From: Asparagopsis taxiformis | Lineage: Eukaryota; Rhodophyta; Florideophyceae; Bonnemaisoniales; Bonnemaisoniaceae | Reading direction: 5' to 3' | Assembly: GCA_030407315.1 (NCBI GenBank) | Contig: JALQPE010001855.1 | Location: 62,001 to 126,000 of the forward strand | Length of the DNA: 64,000 nucleotides | In this document: positions 1-9,902 of the stretch, in pieces | Numbering within the stretch: position 1 is the first letter of the stretch | How the letters are laid out: each line of letters opens with the position of its first letter | Program-made: the position numbers and the translations under genes | The notes under the pieces: model-generated | Database searches by the model: none | Seen by the model: only the letters and a program-made list of their open reading frames with translations | Told to the model about the DNA's origin: nothing

Positions 1-1
1 C

Positions 2-3000
2 TCCCCTATAACAAGTCCTGTACAAGATAAGCACACACAGTGCCATGGTGCCCGTGCCCAACCCACTTCCAAGAACATCAACATACCGAAATCACACAAC
101 ACTAGACGGCAACCAAATCACCCTACAGCCCCACCCCGAGCATTCAATCCCAAGACTACAACTCCCCGCCCTTTCCGCCTTTCCGGCACACGCACCGCTA
201 AACCGAGTATCCCTCAACAAATTAAACAAAATGGCAAAAAGGTCACCTTTGCCACGCCCCTTGTTCAGCCAGAACCACACCAAATCCGCCTCCCGTCACC
301 ACAACACCGGAGCAAAGCTGTGAAAGACAATACACCAGCGACACAACAGCCGAAGCCTCCCATACAACAACAAGTATACCCTCCTCATGCCTCTCCGCAC
401 AATCGTACAACAAACAAGATCACCCCACCCACCCACAACCCAACGGCACCACTCATTCAATCAAACAATATCCCTTCTTCCGCGACGAAAAGTATCACCC
501 TCACGCCGCCAATTCGACCAAAGGCCACCAAAACCCTCACCTCAACTGACCAAGACTACCACGAATGGCACCTGCGGCTTGGTCATTTACACCCCAAACG
601 TATACACCACCTCGCGGTACATGGTCGAGTAACAGGACTCCCAGACACACTTAAACATAGTCCCCCTCCAGATCTAACTTGCACGGGATGTGCAATAGGG
701 AAACAAACGTCGGCTCCGTTCCGACCAAGACCACGCACAGCACAACTCTGCGCACACATCCATACAGACGTATGTGGCCCCTTCAACCCACCGTCGCTGC
801 ACAACAATAGATACTTTGCGACTTTCCTGGATGAGCATAGCAGATTCCTTCATGTCCACGTATCACCCCGCAAAAACCAGGCGGCCAGCCACATACAACA
901 ACACATCTCTACGATCCACGCTAACACCCCATTCCGAGTCACAGACATAACTATGGACAACGCAAAGGAATATTTTTCCAACTCCCTTAAGCAGTTCTAC
1001 GACTCCGAACACATCACGACACACCCGACAATACCTCACAGCCCTCAGGAAAATGCCTTAGCCGAACGCGTAAACCGCACGCTAATGGAAACCACTCGCT
1101 CACTTCTCCTGACGTCCGGCCTACCAACCAAGCTGTGGGACTATGCGCTGCATGCCTCGGTTGACTACCACAACCACTCACCACACAAGACACATGGACA
1201 GACCCCAATGGCTGTATGGACAGGCAAAACACCTGACATCACCACCTTCCTCACCTTCGGACAGCTCGGACATGTCCATGACCGCAAACCAAAATCCAAA
1301 CTACAGCCCCGAGCCCAAATGTATCACTACGTTGGGCGTCTGGATGCAAATCACTACCACATCTATAATGCAAGCGAAGATAAAATCAGCCGCTGCCGCA
1401 TTCATGATTTCAAGCCATACAACTCCAACACAGACCCTGTAGCGACCAGTATGGCCGCGCACACTCGATCTGCAACAACTGTCAACTCACCCCAAATAGA
1501 ACAAAGTTTCAGCCACCCCACAACATTACAGCAAGCGCGTCAAGCACACGATGCCCATGAATGGTCTCTCTCCTGGAACAAAGAACTAGACTCACTAGAG
1601 CAGAGAGGTACCATAACATACATCCCCAAGAGTCAACTTCCCCCGAACACAAAACTCCTCCCCGTCAAGATGGTTCTTAAAACAAAGACCGACGCCAATG
1701 GCAATCCAATGACACGGAAAACAAGATGTAATCTTCGCGGCGACATGCAAAAACCAAACGTACACTACGACCCTGATAACATCACGTCACCCGTGGCCGA
1801 TCGCGACGCAGTACGCACGGCACTGGCTATTGCAGCGGCACATGGATACGACGTGCATCACTGGGATATAGAGTCGGCGTTCCTCCACGAAACGTTTGGA
1901 GATGACAAACCCCTGTATATCCATCAACCCCCGCGATTCGACGGTTCTTTTAAGTATCCTGGATATGTGGGAAAAGTCACTGGCAACATTTATGGCGCCA
2001 AACAAGCCTGCAGTACCTTCACCAGAGGTTTATCCAAACACCTTGAGCTGCACAACTTCACACGTCTCACAAGTGAAAGCTGCACATTTCTCCTTCGCTC
2101 CAAACAGGACAACACCAAATTTGTCTTCTTTGTGATCACCATAGACGACTTCCTTGTGGTTTCCAATTGCCAACAACTCCGCGAAACGGCAAAGCAACAT
2201 CTGCAATCTAAATATGTCCTCAAAGATCTAGGCCCCGTGGAACACATCCTGGGATGGAAGGTTACCCGCAACTCAGACTCCATCACTATCACACAACCAG
2301 CGTACATCGACAAGCTTCTCCACCAATTTGGGCTAACTAGTGCCAAGTCTGCCAATTCACCAATAGCGACAGACATAATTAACACCACAAAACACCTCGA
2401 CACACCACTCGACATCAAAGCCTACAACTACAATTCATTAGTTGGAAGCCTACGATACCTGGCTGATTCCACACGCCCAGATATAGCGTACATCACGGGC
2501 TACCTGGGAAGATATTCACATCAACCCACAAAACAGCAATGGCATGCAGGCCTCCGTGTCTTAAGATACCTCAAGGACACCAAAACAAGAGGTCTGACAT
2601 ACTCCACAAAACTAACGAGCACATTAACTGCTTATTCAGATAGCGATTTCGCAGCTTGTACGAATACTCGGCGCTCCACCACGGGAACAGTGATAATGTA
2701 TAATGGATCCCCCGTGGCTTGGCAATCTAAGAGACAACGATTTGTTGCACCAAGTACGTGGGCCGCCGAATACGTTGCTGGGTATCACACAGCTCAACAC
2801 GTCAACTGCATTCGACATCTCCTCTCTGACCTCAATCACGCAGAAAAACATCCGACAACAATTAACATGGACAACGCCGGTGCAGTAACCACAGCCAACA
2901 CATCGCACCCCACGCCAAAATCTAAACACTTGGATGTCAAGTATCATTATCTCAAGGAACAAATTACACGCAACAGGATCACAGTGCAACACATCCCATC

Positions 3001-3085
3001 GGAACAAAATGCAGCGGATGTCCTAACTAAAGCACTAAAACCAGCTCAGTTCCGCCAACAAGTTAAACTCCTCCGGCTTTCTTAG
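2..3085 (+). CDS. Copia A Pol polyprotein, 5'-partial
   Basis: The frame is open from base 2 to the TAG at 3083-3085, about 1,027 codons. The first ~180 codons are a Pro/Thr/Ser-rich linker alignable with element C (for example KKVTFATPLVQ against KRVTFSNPLIQ). It is followed by the GAG-pre-integrase zinc motif (YHEWHLRLGHLHP with CTGC, about 555-690), the integrase D, D and E residues (HTDVCGPF near 765, TMDNAKEY near 955, ENALAERVNR near 1050), reverse transcriptase with TIDD at about 2140, and RNase H (YSDSDFAAC, AAEYVAG, MDNAGAV). The RT box has Thr where Tyr is usual. No frame break is seen, so this pol could be functional. Gag and protease lie to the left of the window. Confidence 0.9.
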   Translation, partial: SPITSPVQDKHTQCHGARAQPTSKNINIPKSHNTRRQPNHPTAPPRAFNPKTTTPRPFRLSGTRTAKPSIPQQIKQNGKKVTFATPLVQPEPHQIRLPSPQHRSKAVKDNTPATQQPKPPIQQQVYPPHASPHNRTTNKITPPTHNPTAPLIQSNNIPSSATKSITLTPPIRPKATKTLTSTDQDYHEWHLRLGHLHPKRIHHLAVHGRVTGLPDTLKHSPPPDLTCTGCAIGKQTSAPFRPRPRTAQLCAHIHTDVCGPFNPPSLHNNRYFATFLDEHSRFLHVHVSPRKNQAASHIQQHISTIHANTPFRVTDITMDNAKEYFSNSLKQFYDSEHITTHPTIPHSPQENALAERVNRTLMETTRSLLLTSGLPTKLWDYALHASVDYHNHSPHKTHGQTPMAVWTGKTPDITTFLTFGQLGHVHDRKPKSKLQPRAQMYHYVGRLDANHYHIYNASEDKISRCRIHDFKPYNSNTDPVATSMAAHTRSATTVNSPQIEQSFSHPTTLQQARQAHDAHEWSLSWNKELDSLEQRGTITYIPKSQLPPNTKLLPVKMVLKTKTDANGNPMTRKTRCNLRGDMQKPNVHYDPDNITSPVADRDAVRTALAIAAAHGYDVHHWDIESAFLHETFGDDKPLYIHQPPRFDGSFKYPGYVGKVTGNIYGAKQACSTFTRGLSKHLELHNFTRLTSESCTFLLRSKQDNTKFVFFVITIDDFLVVSNCQQLRETAKQHLQSKYVLKDLGPVEHILGWKVTRNSDSITITQPAYIDKLLHQFGLTSAKSANSPIATDIINTTKHLDTPLDIKAYNYNSLVGSLRYLADSTRPDIAYITGYLGRYSHQPTKQQWHAGLRVLRYLKDTKTRGLTYSTKLTSTLTAYSDSDFAACTNTRRSTTGTVIMYNGSPVAWQSKRQRFVAPSTWAAEYVAGYHTAQHVNCIRHLLSDLNHAEKHPTTINMDNAGAVTTANTSHPTPKSKHLDVKYHYLKEQITRNRITVQHIPSEQNAADVLTKALKPAQFRQQVKLLRLS

Positions 3086-3155
3086 ACACGCCACGCGGCG
3101 ACTGTCGGAAGATCAATCCGTACAACGTGTCGTATCTCCAAAAGCCTCCGCATCT
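3086..3155 (+). promoter_or_regulatory. Echo stem-loop of element A
   Basis: The stop codon is followed by CGCGGCGAC and then by TGTCGGAAGATCA (3103-3115), a 13-nt copy of the LTR start at 3156. A short stem, GACACG (3085-3090) with CGTGTC (3126-3131), can enclose it. There is no polypurine tract before the LTR. The role in plus-strand priming is inferred from the comparison of six elements. Confidence 0.6.
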
Positions 3156-3279
3156 TGTCGGAAGATCATACCAGTACAATAATGCATTACAGTAGACTCA
3201 GTATTTAAGGTAGCGTCAAGCGATCTCGCCGACGATGAAGTAAATGGCATCCGATTACGAGACTACCTCAAGATCGTCA
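3156..3279 (+). repeat. 3' LTR of element A
   Basis: The 124-bp repeat starts TGTCGGAAGATC and ends GATCGTCA. A TATA-like GTATTTAAGG sits near 3203. The boundaries are fixed by the inverted copy that follows, with one mismatch in 124 bp. Confidence 0.9.
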
Positions 3280-3430
3280 GGCGCAAGGAGGTCTGGTCCC
3301 ATAACCTGACGATCTTGAGGTAGTCTCGTAATCGGATACCATTTACTTCATCGTCGGCGAGATCGCTTGACGCTACCTTAAATACTGAGTCTACTGTAAT
3401 GCATTATTGTACTGGTATGATCTTCCGACA
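3280..3430 (-). repeat. Inverted LTR plus primer site of family A
   Basis: Read on the minus strand this is a complete 124-bp LTR (3430 to 3307), then GGTTATGGGACCAG (3306-3293, primer site) and a few bases of leader. It is joined tail to tail to the 3' LTR. The only difference from the forward LTR is one base, C at 3249-3250 on the forward copy against T. See findings. Confidence 0.9.
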
Positions 3431-4248
3431 TGGCGGGCACTGTGGAATGGAAAGAGGTAGTGAGGCTGAAAATATATTCCATTATAGGATACAACAGCCA
3501 ATGCCAAGTGTAAACGTGTACAGCGTTTGATCAAATAAATTCCCAGACACGACAACGCGCCCGACAGTTTCAAGATTTCCTATCATACTTGTCCTACTGC
3601 TTCCTCTCGACAGACGAGACTCATCTTCAGAAAAGTTGAGGAATCAAACATAATCAATCGTGGTCAGCACCAGAGCCTATCTAATAGCTTAGCGTGGGGA
3701 TTCACGTTCAGATTGTCCTGGGTGATGTTGCATTTGCCGAATGGAGTAATTTCACCCGCTCTCCAATTCCGCCCAAGTACTCCAGCCTCAATGACTTTCT
3801 TGTCAGCTCCATCATGTGAAACAGTAAGGCTGATCCTGATCCCTATCAATTCCTCTCATTTCACCACACACCATTCCCAATGCAATTCATCCTGCTCAAA
3901 ATATTCATCCCATAGTCTCCTCTCACCTCATTTCGTGCATGGTGAACAACCTGTATCCCCTTTCGCACAAATTATCAAACCATTCATTCACTCAGCATCA
4001 ATCTCATTGCCCCACATTTCCCATTCATGCGCCCCTGATTCGTGACGCAACCCTCTCCCTCCCCATGACATTCAGCACCCACCTAAATATTTCCATTACA
4101 GAGAGTCAGAGTCGCTTTGCAATCCTTTCCAGTACATATTCAATATCCTCATTCCAATAGCCTCCCAGTCCACCCTCATCCACCTTCAACACTTCCAAAC
4201 CCTCTTTCCAAACTCAACTCCATTCCAGACTCTCCAAAATACTCCATC
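3431..4248. other. Intergenic DNA and probable 5' region of the gene at 4249
   Basis: I see no convincing coding region. The last ~350 bases are C/T-rich and A-rich with few G, as in the leaders of the other small genes here, so they probably contain the promoter and 5' UTR. A 20-nt sequence at 3435-3454 recurs at 55118-55137. Confidence 0.5.
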
Positions 4249-4641
4249 ATGAAGTCTATGCGCCTGGAAAATGCGATCCAGAAGGCCCGCTCAGCGGCCA
4301 GGGAAGCTTCTCGCTTCCAGCGCACCAAACGGGTGAGAAAGGCTGCTGGCAAAGCCGAGAAAAGAGCCACTAGGCTCCTCACAAAACATCTGCAATCCAT
4401 GCAGTTGTCGTTTGCGGAGTGGAGCAAGGAACTCGAGGTCTGCCATGCAGACTATGCCAGGCTAAAGCAACAGGCCGGCAAGGAATGCAACAAAAGTGAC
4501 ATGGTCCTAGAGTTTGACCTTTCGCTTGCCTCCTACAAAAGAGTGCTGGTGACCTTGCTTAGGAATACAGCAGAGGTGGAAGAAGGGTGTGCTGCACTAG
4601 GTGGATTGTGCTCAGCTATGCAATCAGCTTCCGTTGAATAG
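4249..4641 (+). CDS. Small basic hypothetical protein
   Basis: The ATG at 4249 is the first after a pyrimidine-rich leader, although the frame is open further upstream. The 130-residue product starts MKSMRLENAIQKARSA. Residues 1-60 are rich in Lys, Arg and Ala and look helical. The rest is mixed-charge helical sequence with four Cys. There is no signal peptide, membrane segment or domain that I recognise. An AATAAA 17 nt after the stop fits a short 3' UTR. I take it as a host gene rather than a transposon gene because its base composition is balanced and there are no LTRs around it. The function is unknown. A histone-like or coiled-coil nuclear protein is possible but not shown. Confidence 0.6.
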   Translation: MKSMRLENAIQKARSAAREASRFQRTKRVRKAAGKAEKRATRLLTKHLQSMQLSFAEWSKELEVCHADYARLKQQAGKECNKSDMVLEFDLSLASYKRVLVTLLRNTAEVEEGCAALGGLCSAMQSASVE

Positions 4642-4657
4642 CTTGGTGTTTATAAAT

Positions 4658-4663
4658 AATAAA
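4658..4663 (+). terminator. Probable polyadenylation signal of the gene at 4249
   Basis: A canonical AATAAA lies 17 nt downstream of the stop codon. Confidence 0.5.
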
Positions 4664-5229
4664 AGGAACAATCGAACTCCAACTTTTCTGTGCCATGTAC
4701 TGCTGTTCTTTATTAGATTGGACTAGTTGAGTGTGGTTTTAGAATAGCAAGGGAGTTCAGAGTCCCCATGGCGGGGAAATACATGTGACGCTGGAGTTTA
4801 GATGAGTGGTAGGTAGTGTCAGGTTCTTTCAATCTTGAGTTTTGTATCTCCATCAAATCTGAACAGGTTGATTACTTACGGCGATCATCGGACACACGGG
4901 ATGGAATGCAGATGACGTTCTAGAGGCAGACTGTATTTCCAATGCTACTGTCTACTTGTGACTGATATGTACAAAGAGATCATCCTAGAATCACCAGTAG
5001 TAGCAGAGGTGTGGAATCTACGCATTTCAGGAAGGTAACCTGGTGAGAAATCACCATTCGTGGAGCTCTGCTAATATACTGAGGTGACAATCGTGAATAC
5101 AGAGACGGCGTGCAATTCGTTCTACGTGGCAAAGCTGTTGCTCACATGCAGTCCGGCTTGCTGGAGCACATCGATACTGACTGCGTACAAACCACTTATA
5201 TCCTCAGGGCGCTCGAAAACAGTGCAGCT
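4664..5229. other. Intergenic flank of copia B
   Basis: No recognisable gene. When element B and one target-site copy are removed, the frame from 5084 to 5229 joins the frame 9902-10108 without a stop. This may be a disrupted coding region, but no family is recognised. Confidence 0.4.
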
Positions 5230-5234
5230 ATTCG

Positions 5235-5358
5235 TGACGAAGAACTACTACTTACAGGAACTCCTTACAGTAATCACTTAGTATTTAATCCCCGTCGCGG
5301 ACCGCCGCGACGCAATAAAACCTCAGACGGGGGTAACAACATCTTCACTTCTTCAACA
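5235..5358 (+). repeat. 5' LTR of element B
   Basis: It starts TGACGAAGAACT and ends TTCTTCAACA. It contains a TATA-like TAGTATTTAATC and AATAAAA, giving promoter and polyadenylation signals, and the palindromic GTCGCGGACCGCCGCGAC. Confidence 0.95.
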
Positions 5359-5372
5359 GGTTATAGGCCCAG
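5359..5372 (+). other. Primer binding site of element B
   Basis: GGTTATAGGCCCAG directly follows the LTR. It matches the complement of the initiator tRNA-Met anticodon arm at 13 of 14 positions, which indicates priming by a 5' half tRNA. Confidence 0.75.
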
Positions 5373-5415
5373 ACCTACCACTGCGCTTTTCTCTCCCACC
5401 CTCCCACTTTATCTT

Positions 5416-5513
5416 CCGGCGACGCCTTCCCGCTATTAGCGACGTGATCCGCCACCAACTCACTGACATCTTTACGGCGACACCTTCCCGCACCCTGCGA
5501 CGTTATCCGCCAC
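5416..5513 (+). repeat. Direct repeat in the leader of element B
   Basis: A 40-nt unit starting CGGCGAC at 5417 recurs at 5475, 58 nt away. Both copies carry CCTTCCCGC, GCGACGT and ATCCGCCAC. The repeat is imperfect and lies just upstream of the gag start. Confidence 0.8.
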
Positions 5514-5527
5514 AATTCCTCCCTGTC

Positions 5528-8500
5528 ATGGCTCAAAACCCTGAAATTACCATCACTACACCTGCGCCTCTTCAGCATCACCTTGAAATACCCCTGCTTA
5601 CCGAGGCCAATTTCATTCCCTGGCGCCTTACGGTCGAACACTTCGCCAAGGCCCAGGATGTCTACGACTACCTCTTTCATCCGATACCCCCCACATCGTC
5701 ACCAACTGACCATGCCAATCACGAAACCAACCACACACAAGCGCAACTGCTTGTTGTCTCAACGCTTTCCCCTGCAGTCATGGCACAATTCACCGATGCT
5801 CAGCTTTCTGGCCCGATCCACACCCTATATGCAGACATTCAGAACCGCCTCTGTGCTAGGAATCCCGAACACACTCCAGAAGCCCTGAAACAGATGGCTA
5901 AAGCAATCAGTTGGACTTCTGCAATGACTGTCTCCGAATACATTTCGAAGCATAATGACATCAGGAAACTGATGATCCGCGCTGCATATCCCGACATTGC
6001 AAATCCAGCTACCACAACTTCCTTCATCCTAGAAGGCCTGGAGAATCACTCTGACTGGACGGTCCTTCTTCAAACCGTATCCTCACATAACGAGATAAAT
6101 CCTAACAACCCAATCTCGCAAGAAAAACTAATCGCATTGATGATCAAACATGATGACATCAACAAATGCACTGCACCTACCATCACCACGACCCACTCTA
6201 CACCTCCCCAGCACAGTTCCAGCCGTCACCACTATTCCCGTCGTCGATACCTCACACATAGCCCGCCCCGAGGCCGCACCCCACCGTCCACACACGCTCG
6301 CACACAGAGGTTCCATATAGAACATAACATTCCACCGCCTCCTGGATACAAAGGCCAATGGTGTATTCATCACGGCACCGGATCTCATTCCACACAGAAT
6401 TGCAAAATGCGCCGCATGTACAAAGAAGTCATTGCTTCTATGGCTCGCAAACCCAATCTACCTAATCTCGATTCAGCACACCCCATCATGTCGAAGAACA
6501 TCATTCACGACCAACATGTATACACCTCTGATCCCTCTTCAGATGAAGACGTCACTCCGCTCCATGATGAAACTGTACGTGCCGCTCAAACCACCACTTT
6601 CTTACTGGACTCTGCCGCGAACCCTACTCATCTAACCACACTCCCACTTAACCTACCTACTACCACTTCCGCTACCGTAACGGCAGACGGCACCCGCTCC
6701 GATGTGACCCACAAAGGCCATGTTACCATTCCGACCTCTACCTCCTCCTTGATCACACACCAAGCAGTCGTCGCCCCCCATCTCGAAGACAACCTACTCT
6801 CCGTAGGACAACTCACTAAAGGCCACGACGTCATTTTTACTCATCGCCGAGCTTTCATTACAACCCCTCAACCTCCCCCACCCTCAGACATTATCGTCGC
6901 CACTGCACGCAGACGCCCGGACAACATGTTCGAACTTCAAACCGATCCACCGTGTACCGCCAACCTGTCAAAAACGGCTCGCACCTACCCTCTGACTAGA
7001 CACAAAGTTACAAAAAAAGGCCGTCCCATCCCCCAGCTTCCTCCGCCGTCTGTTCCTAAGATAACAAAACGCGCACTAAAAAATCAACAATCGTGCGCCG
7101 CGGCAAACCTTCTCGTCTTCCCGAAAACATTCCTCCCGCTCCCATCAACGCACACGTTCACTTCCTCAGCCAAACGTCCATATGACGTATCATCCACTGT
7201 TCAAGCCTACCATGAATGGCACCTCAAACTTAACCACGCGCACCCTATGAAAATTCACCACATGGCAAAACAAAAATTAGTTCCCAACCTCCCCAAATCC
7301 CTTTTACGCCCACCTCCTAAGCTCTCCTGTACCGGCTGCGCGCTTGGCAAGACTGCTGCAGCCCCTTTCCGCGCGAGATTAAGAACTGACCCCATAGGAG
7401 CGCACCTTCACACCGACATCTGTGGTCCCCTCCCAACTCCATCCATTCATGGAAATAGGTACATAATCACTTTCTTAGACCAAGGCAGTCGTTTCCTCCG
7501 CGTACACTTCGCACCCACCAAATCTCAAGCAGCAGCATATATCAAGACACACATCAATCACGTGCATACTCTCACCCCTCACATCATTACAGACATTACC
7601 TCTGATAATGCCAAGGAGTACTACACTAAGGAACTTCAATCATTCTATGCTGCAAAAACATTACCACCCATCCCACAATTCCTCACACACCTCAAGAAAA
7701 TGCTCTTGCTGAACGTGTGAACAGAACATTGATGGAATCCGCTCGTGCCAGTCTCTTAACTTCCAATCTACCCATGAACCTCTGGGAGTATGCTGTCAAC
7801 GCTGCCACTGACGCCTACATTCACACGCCACATTCTGCCACCAAACAACTCCCCGTATCTCTATGGTACGGCGACGAAGCCCCGCAGATAGACACCCTCC
7901 TCCCTTTCGGCACACTGGGATATGTTCATGATCGTTCCCCTCACAACAAACTACAGCCAAGAGCAACTCTTGTCCACTACATAGGTCGATATGACTCCAG
8001 ACACTATTTCCTCTTCAACCCAGACACCACAAAAATCAGTCGCTGCCGATCCGCCGACTTCAGCTTATACCACCCTGCTGATGACCCTATCTACACCACC
8101 GCCAACACGTACGCCCGGAAAATTACTACCCAGTTCACTGAACCCCGTAACATCAAAGAAGCACGCTCTGCTCCTGACTCTACTGAATGGTCAATCGCTT
8201 GGAACAGCGAGCTGGACACTCTAGAGAACGCAGGGATTATATCCTTTATTCCACGCTCCAATCTCCCTTCTAACACCAAACTTCTCCCTGTCACTATGGT
8301 ACTCAAGCTCAAGAAGGACAGTGACGGAAATCCACTGCTCCGCAAAGCTAGATGCACCATCCGCGGTGACCGCCAAGTCGCTGGCCTTCACTATGATCCT
8401 CAAGACCTCTCAAGCCCAGTCGAGCACCGAGACGCGATTCGCTCATCACTTGCTTTAGCTGCTGCCCATAATTACTCCGTCTACCACTGGGACCTAGAAG

Positions 8501-9730
8501 CTGCCTTCCTCCACGAGCTTTTCACAGAGAACAGAAACCTGTTTCTTCACCAGCCCATACGTTTCGATGGCTCTGAAAAATATCCCAATCACATTGTTCG
8601 GTTAACAGGCAACATGTACGGCAGTCGCCAGGCCTGCAAGATCTTTACTGAAGGCCTGGCCGACCACCTTACACTTTCTGACTTTCAGCGTCTCTCTTCC
8701 GACTCCTGTTCCTTTATCTTACGCAGCAATACGGATCCTTCTCATTTCCTCCTCCTGTCATCACCGTAGACGACTTTCTCGTCACCACAAACAGCCCAAG
8801 CCTCACCAACACCGTCAAAATGCACCTCCGTACCAAGTACAAACTGAAAGATCTCGGTACAGTGGAACACATCTTAGGATGGAAGGTAACACACTCTACC
8901 GAAGGCATCAAAATCTCCCAGCCAGCTTACACCCAATCTGTCCTGGAGCATTTCAGACTCAATGACGCTAAGCCTTTCCCCTCACCCATCGCCTCTGAGC
9001 TTATCTCACCTTCCCATCATCTACAAGTACCTCTGGACCTGCTAAATACGACTATCAGGGCCTCATCGGCTGTCTTCGTTATCTCGCGGACTCAACCCGC
9101 CCCGACCTTGCATTCATCGTTGGCTATCTTGGCCGCTTTACCCATTCACCACAGAAGCACCACTGGCAAGCTGCCCTTCGTGTTCTGCGCTATCTGAAAG
9201 GTAGTATCAACACTGGCATCCTCTACAAGCGGGGATATTCCTCACCGCTCCAAACTTTTTCCGACTCCGACCATGCTTCCTGCCCCTCCACAAGACGCTC
9301 CACCACTGGTACAGTGATCTTCTACAATGGCGAGCCCATCGCATGGCAATCCAAACGCCAATCCCAGGTCGCACCATCCACACACGAAGCGGAATTCATT
9401 GCCACGTTCCACTCGACACAGCACCTCAAGATACTTTCTCACTTTTTCACTGAAACTGGACACACCTCTCCCGAACCTCTAGATCTCTTCATCGACAACG
9501 CGGCCGCTATTGCCACTGCCAAGTCGAAATATCCTACACCCAAGTCACGTCATATAGACGTCAAGTATCATTGGATCCGTGAGCAAGTACAAGCCGGCTT
9601 CATCAACCCTCAACATATCCCTTCCCCTGAGAACCCAGCTGACCTCCTCACAAAAGCACTGAAGCCCGCACAGTTCCAATCCAAACTACACCTCCTTCGC
9701 CTCTCACCACACACGGCGCGCGGCGACTGA
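5528..9730 (+). pseudogene. Copia B Gag-Pol, broken by three frameshifts
   Basis: The ATG at 5528 (MAQNPEITITT) is chosen by comparison with MADHEHSTP in element E. Gag carries a zinc-knuckle variant, C-x2-H-x4-H-x4-C (WCIHHGTGSHSTQNC). The protease box near 6605 reads LLDSAANPTH, with Ala replacing the active-site Gly. Integrase has HTDICGPL, TSDNAKEY and ENALAERVNR. The frame changes near 7665 (before the integrase Glu), near 8755 (just before the RT box TVDD) and near 9040 (between RT and RNase H). RNase H ends at a TGA at 9728-9730 that forms the first three bases of the echo. The breaks may be real decay or homopolymer read errors. As written it cannot make a complete Pol. Confidence 0.85.
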
Positions 9731-9758
9731 CGAATAACTATTCTCTTCCGCGCCGTGT
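9711..9758 (+). promoter_or_regulatory. Echo stem-loop of element B
   Basis: ACACGGCGCG (9711-9720) pairs perfectly with CGCGCCGTGT (9749-9758). The loop holds CGGCGAC followed by TGACGAATAACTA (9728-9740), a copy of the LTR start. The 3' LTR begins 46 nt after the echo start. Confidence 0.75.
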
Positions 9759-9773
9759 CCGATGACAGTCTCT

Positions 9774-9897
9774 CGACGAATAACTACTACTTACAGGAAC
9801 TCCTTACAGTAATCACTTAGTATTTAATCCCCGTCGCGGACCGCCGCGACGCAATAAAACCTCAGACGGGGGTAACAACATCTTCACTTCTTCAACA
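9774..9897 (+). repeat. 3' LTR of element B
   Basis: It starts CGACGAATAACT, so the terminal TG of the 5' LTR is CG here. Apart from position 8 the rest is identical to the 5' LTR. Confidence 0.95.
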
Positions 9898-9902
9898 ATT
9901 AG

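Larger units (their letters stand above)
1..3430 (+). mobile_element. Copia element A, 3' part, ending in an inverted LTR
   Basis: The left end lies outside the window. Visible are the end of the gag-protease linker, integrase, reverse transcriptase, RNase H, the echo stem-loop, a 124-bp 3' LTR (3156-3279) and then an inverted LTR with its primer site (3280-3430). It is closely related to elements C and D in protein sequence and LTR start. No target-site duplication can be checked because the 5' end is missing. Confidence 0.9.
5235..9897 (+). mobile_element. Copia element B, full length but frameshifted
   Basis: LTRs of 124 bp (5235-5358, 9774-9897) enclose a half-tRNA primer site, a gag-pol region and an echo stem-loop. 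The flanks ATTCG (5230-5234) and ATTAG (9898-9902) are a 5-bp target duplication with one mismatch. The LTRs differ only at positions 1 and 8. It belongs with E to one subfamily and is more distant from A, C and D. Confidence 0.95.
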
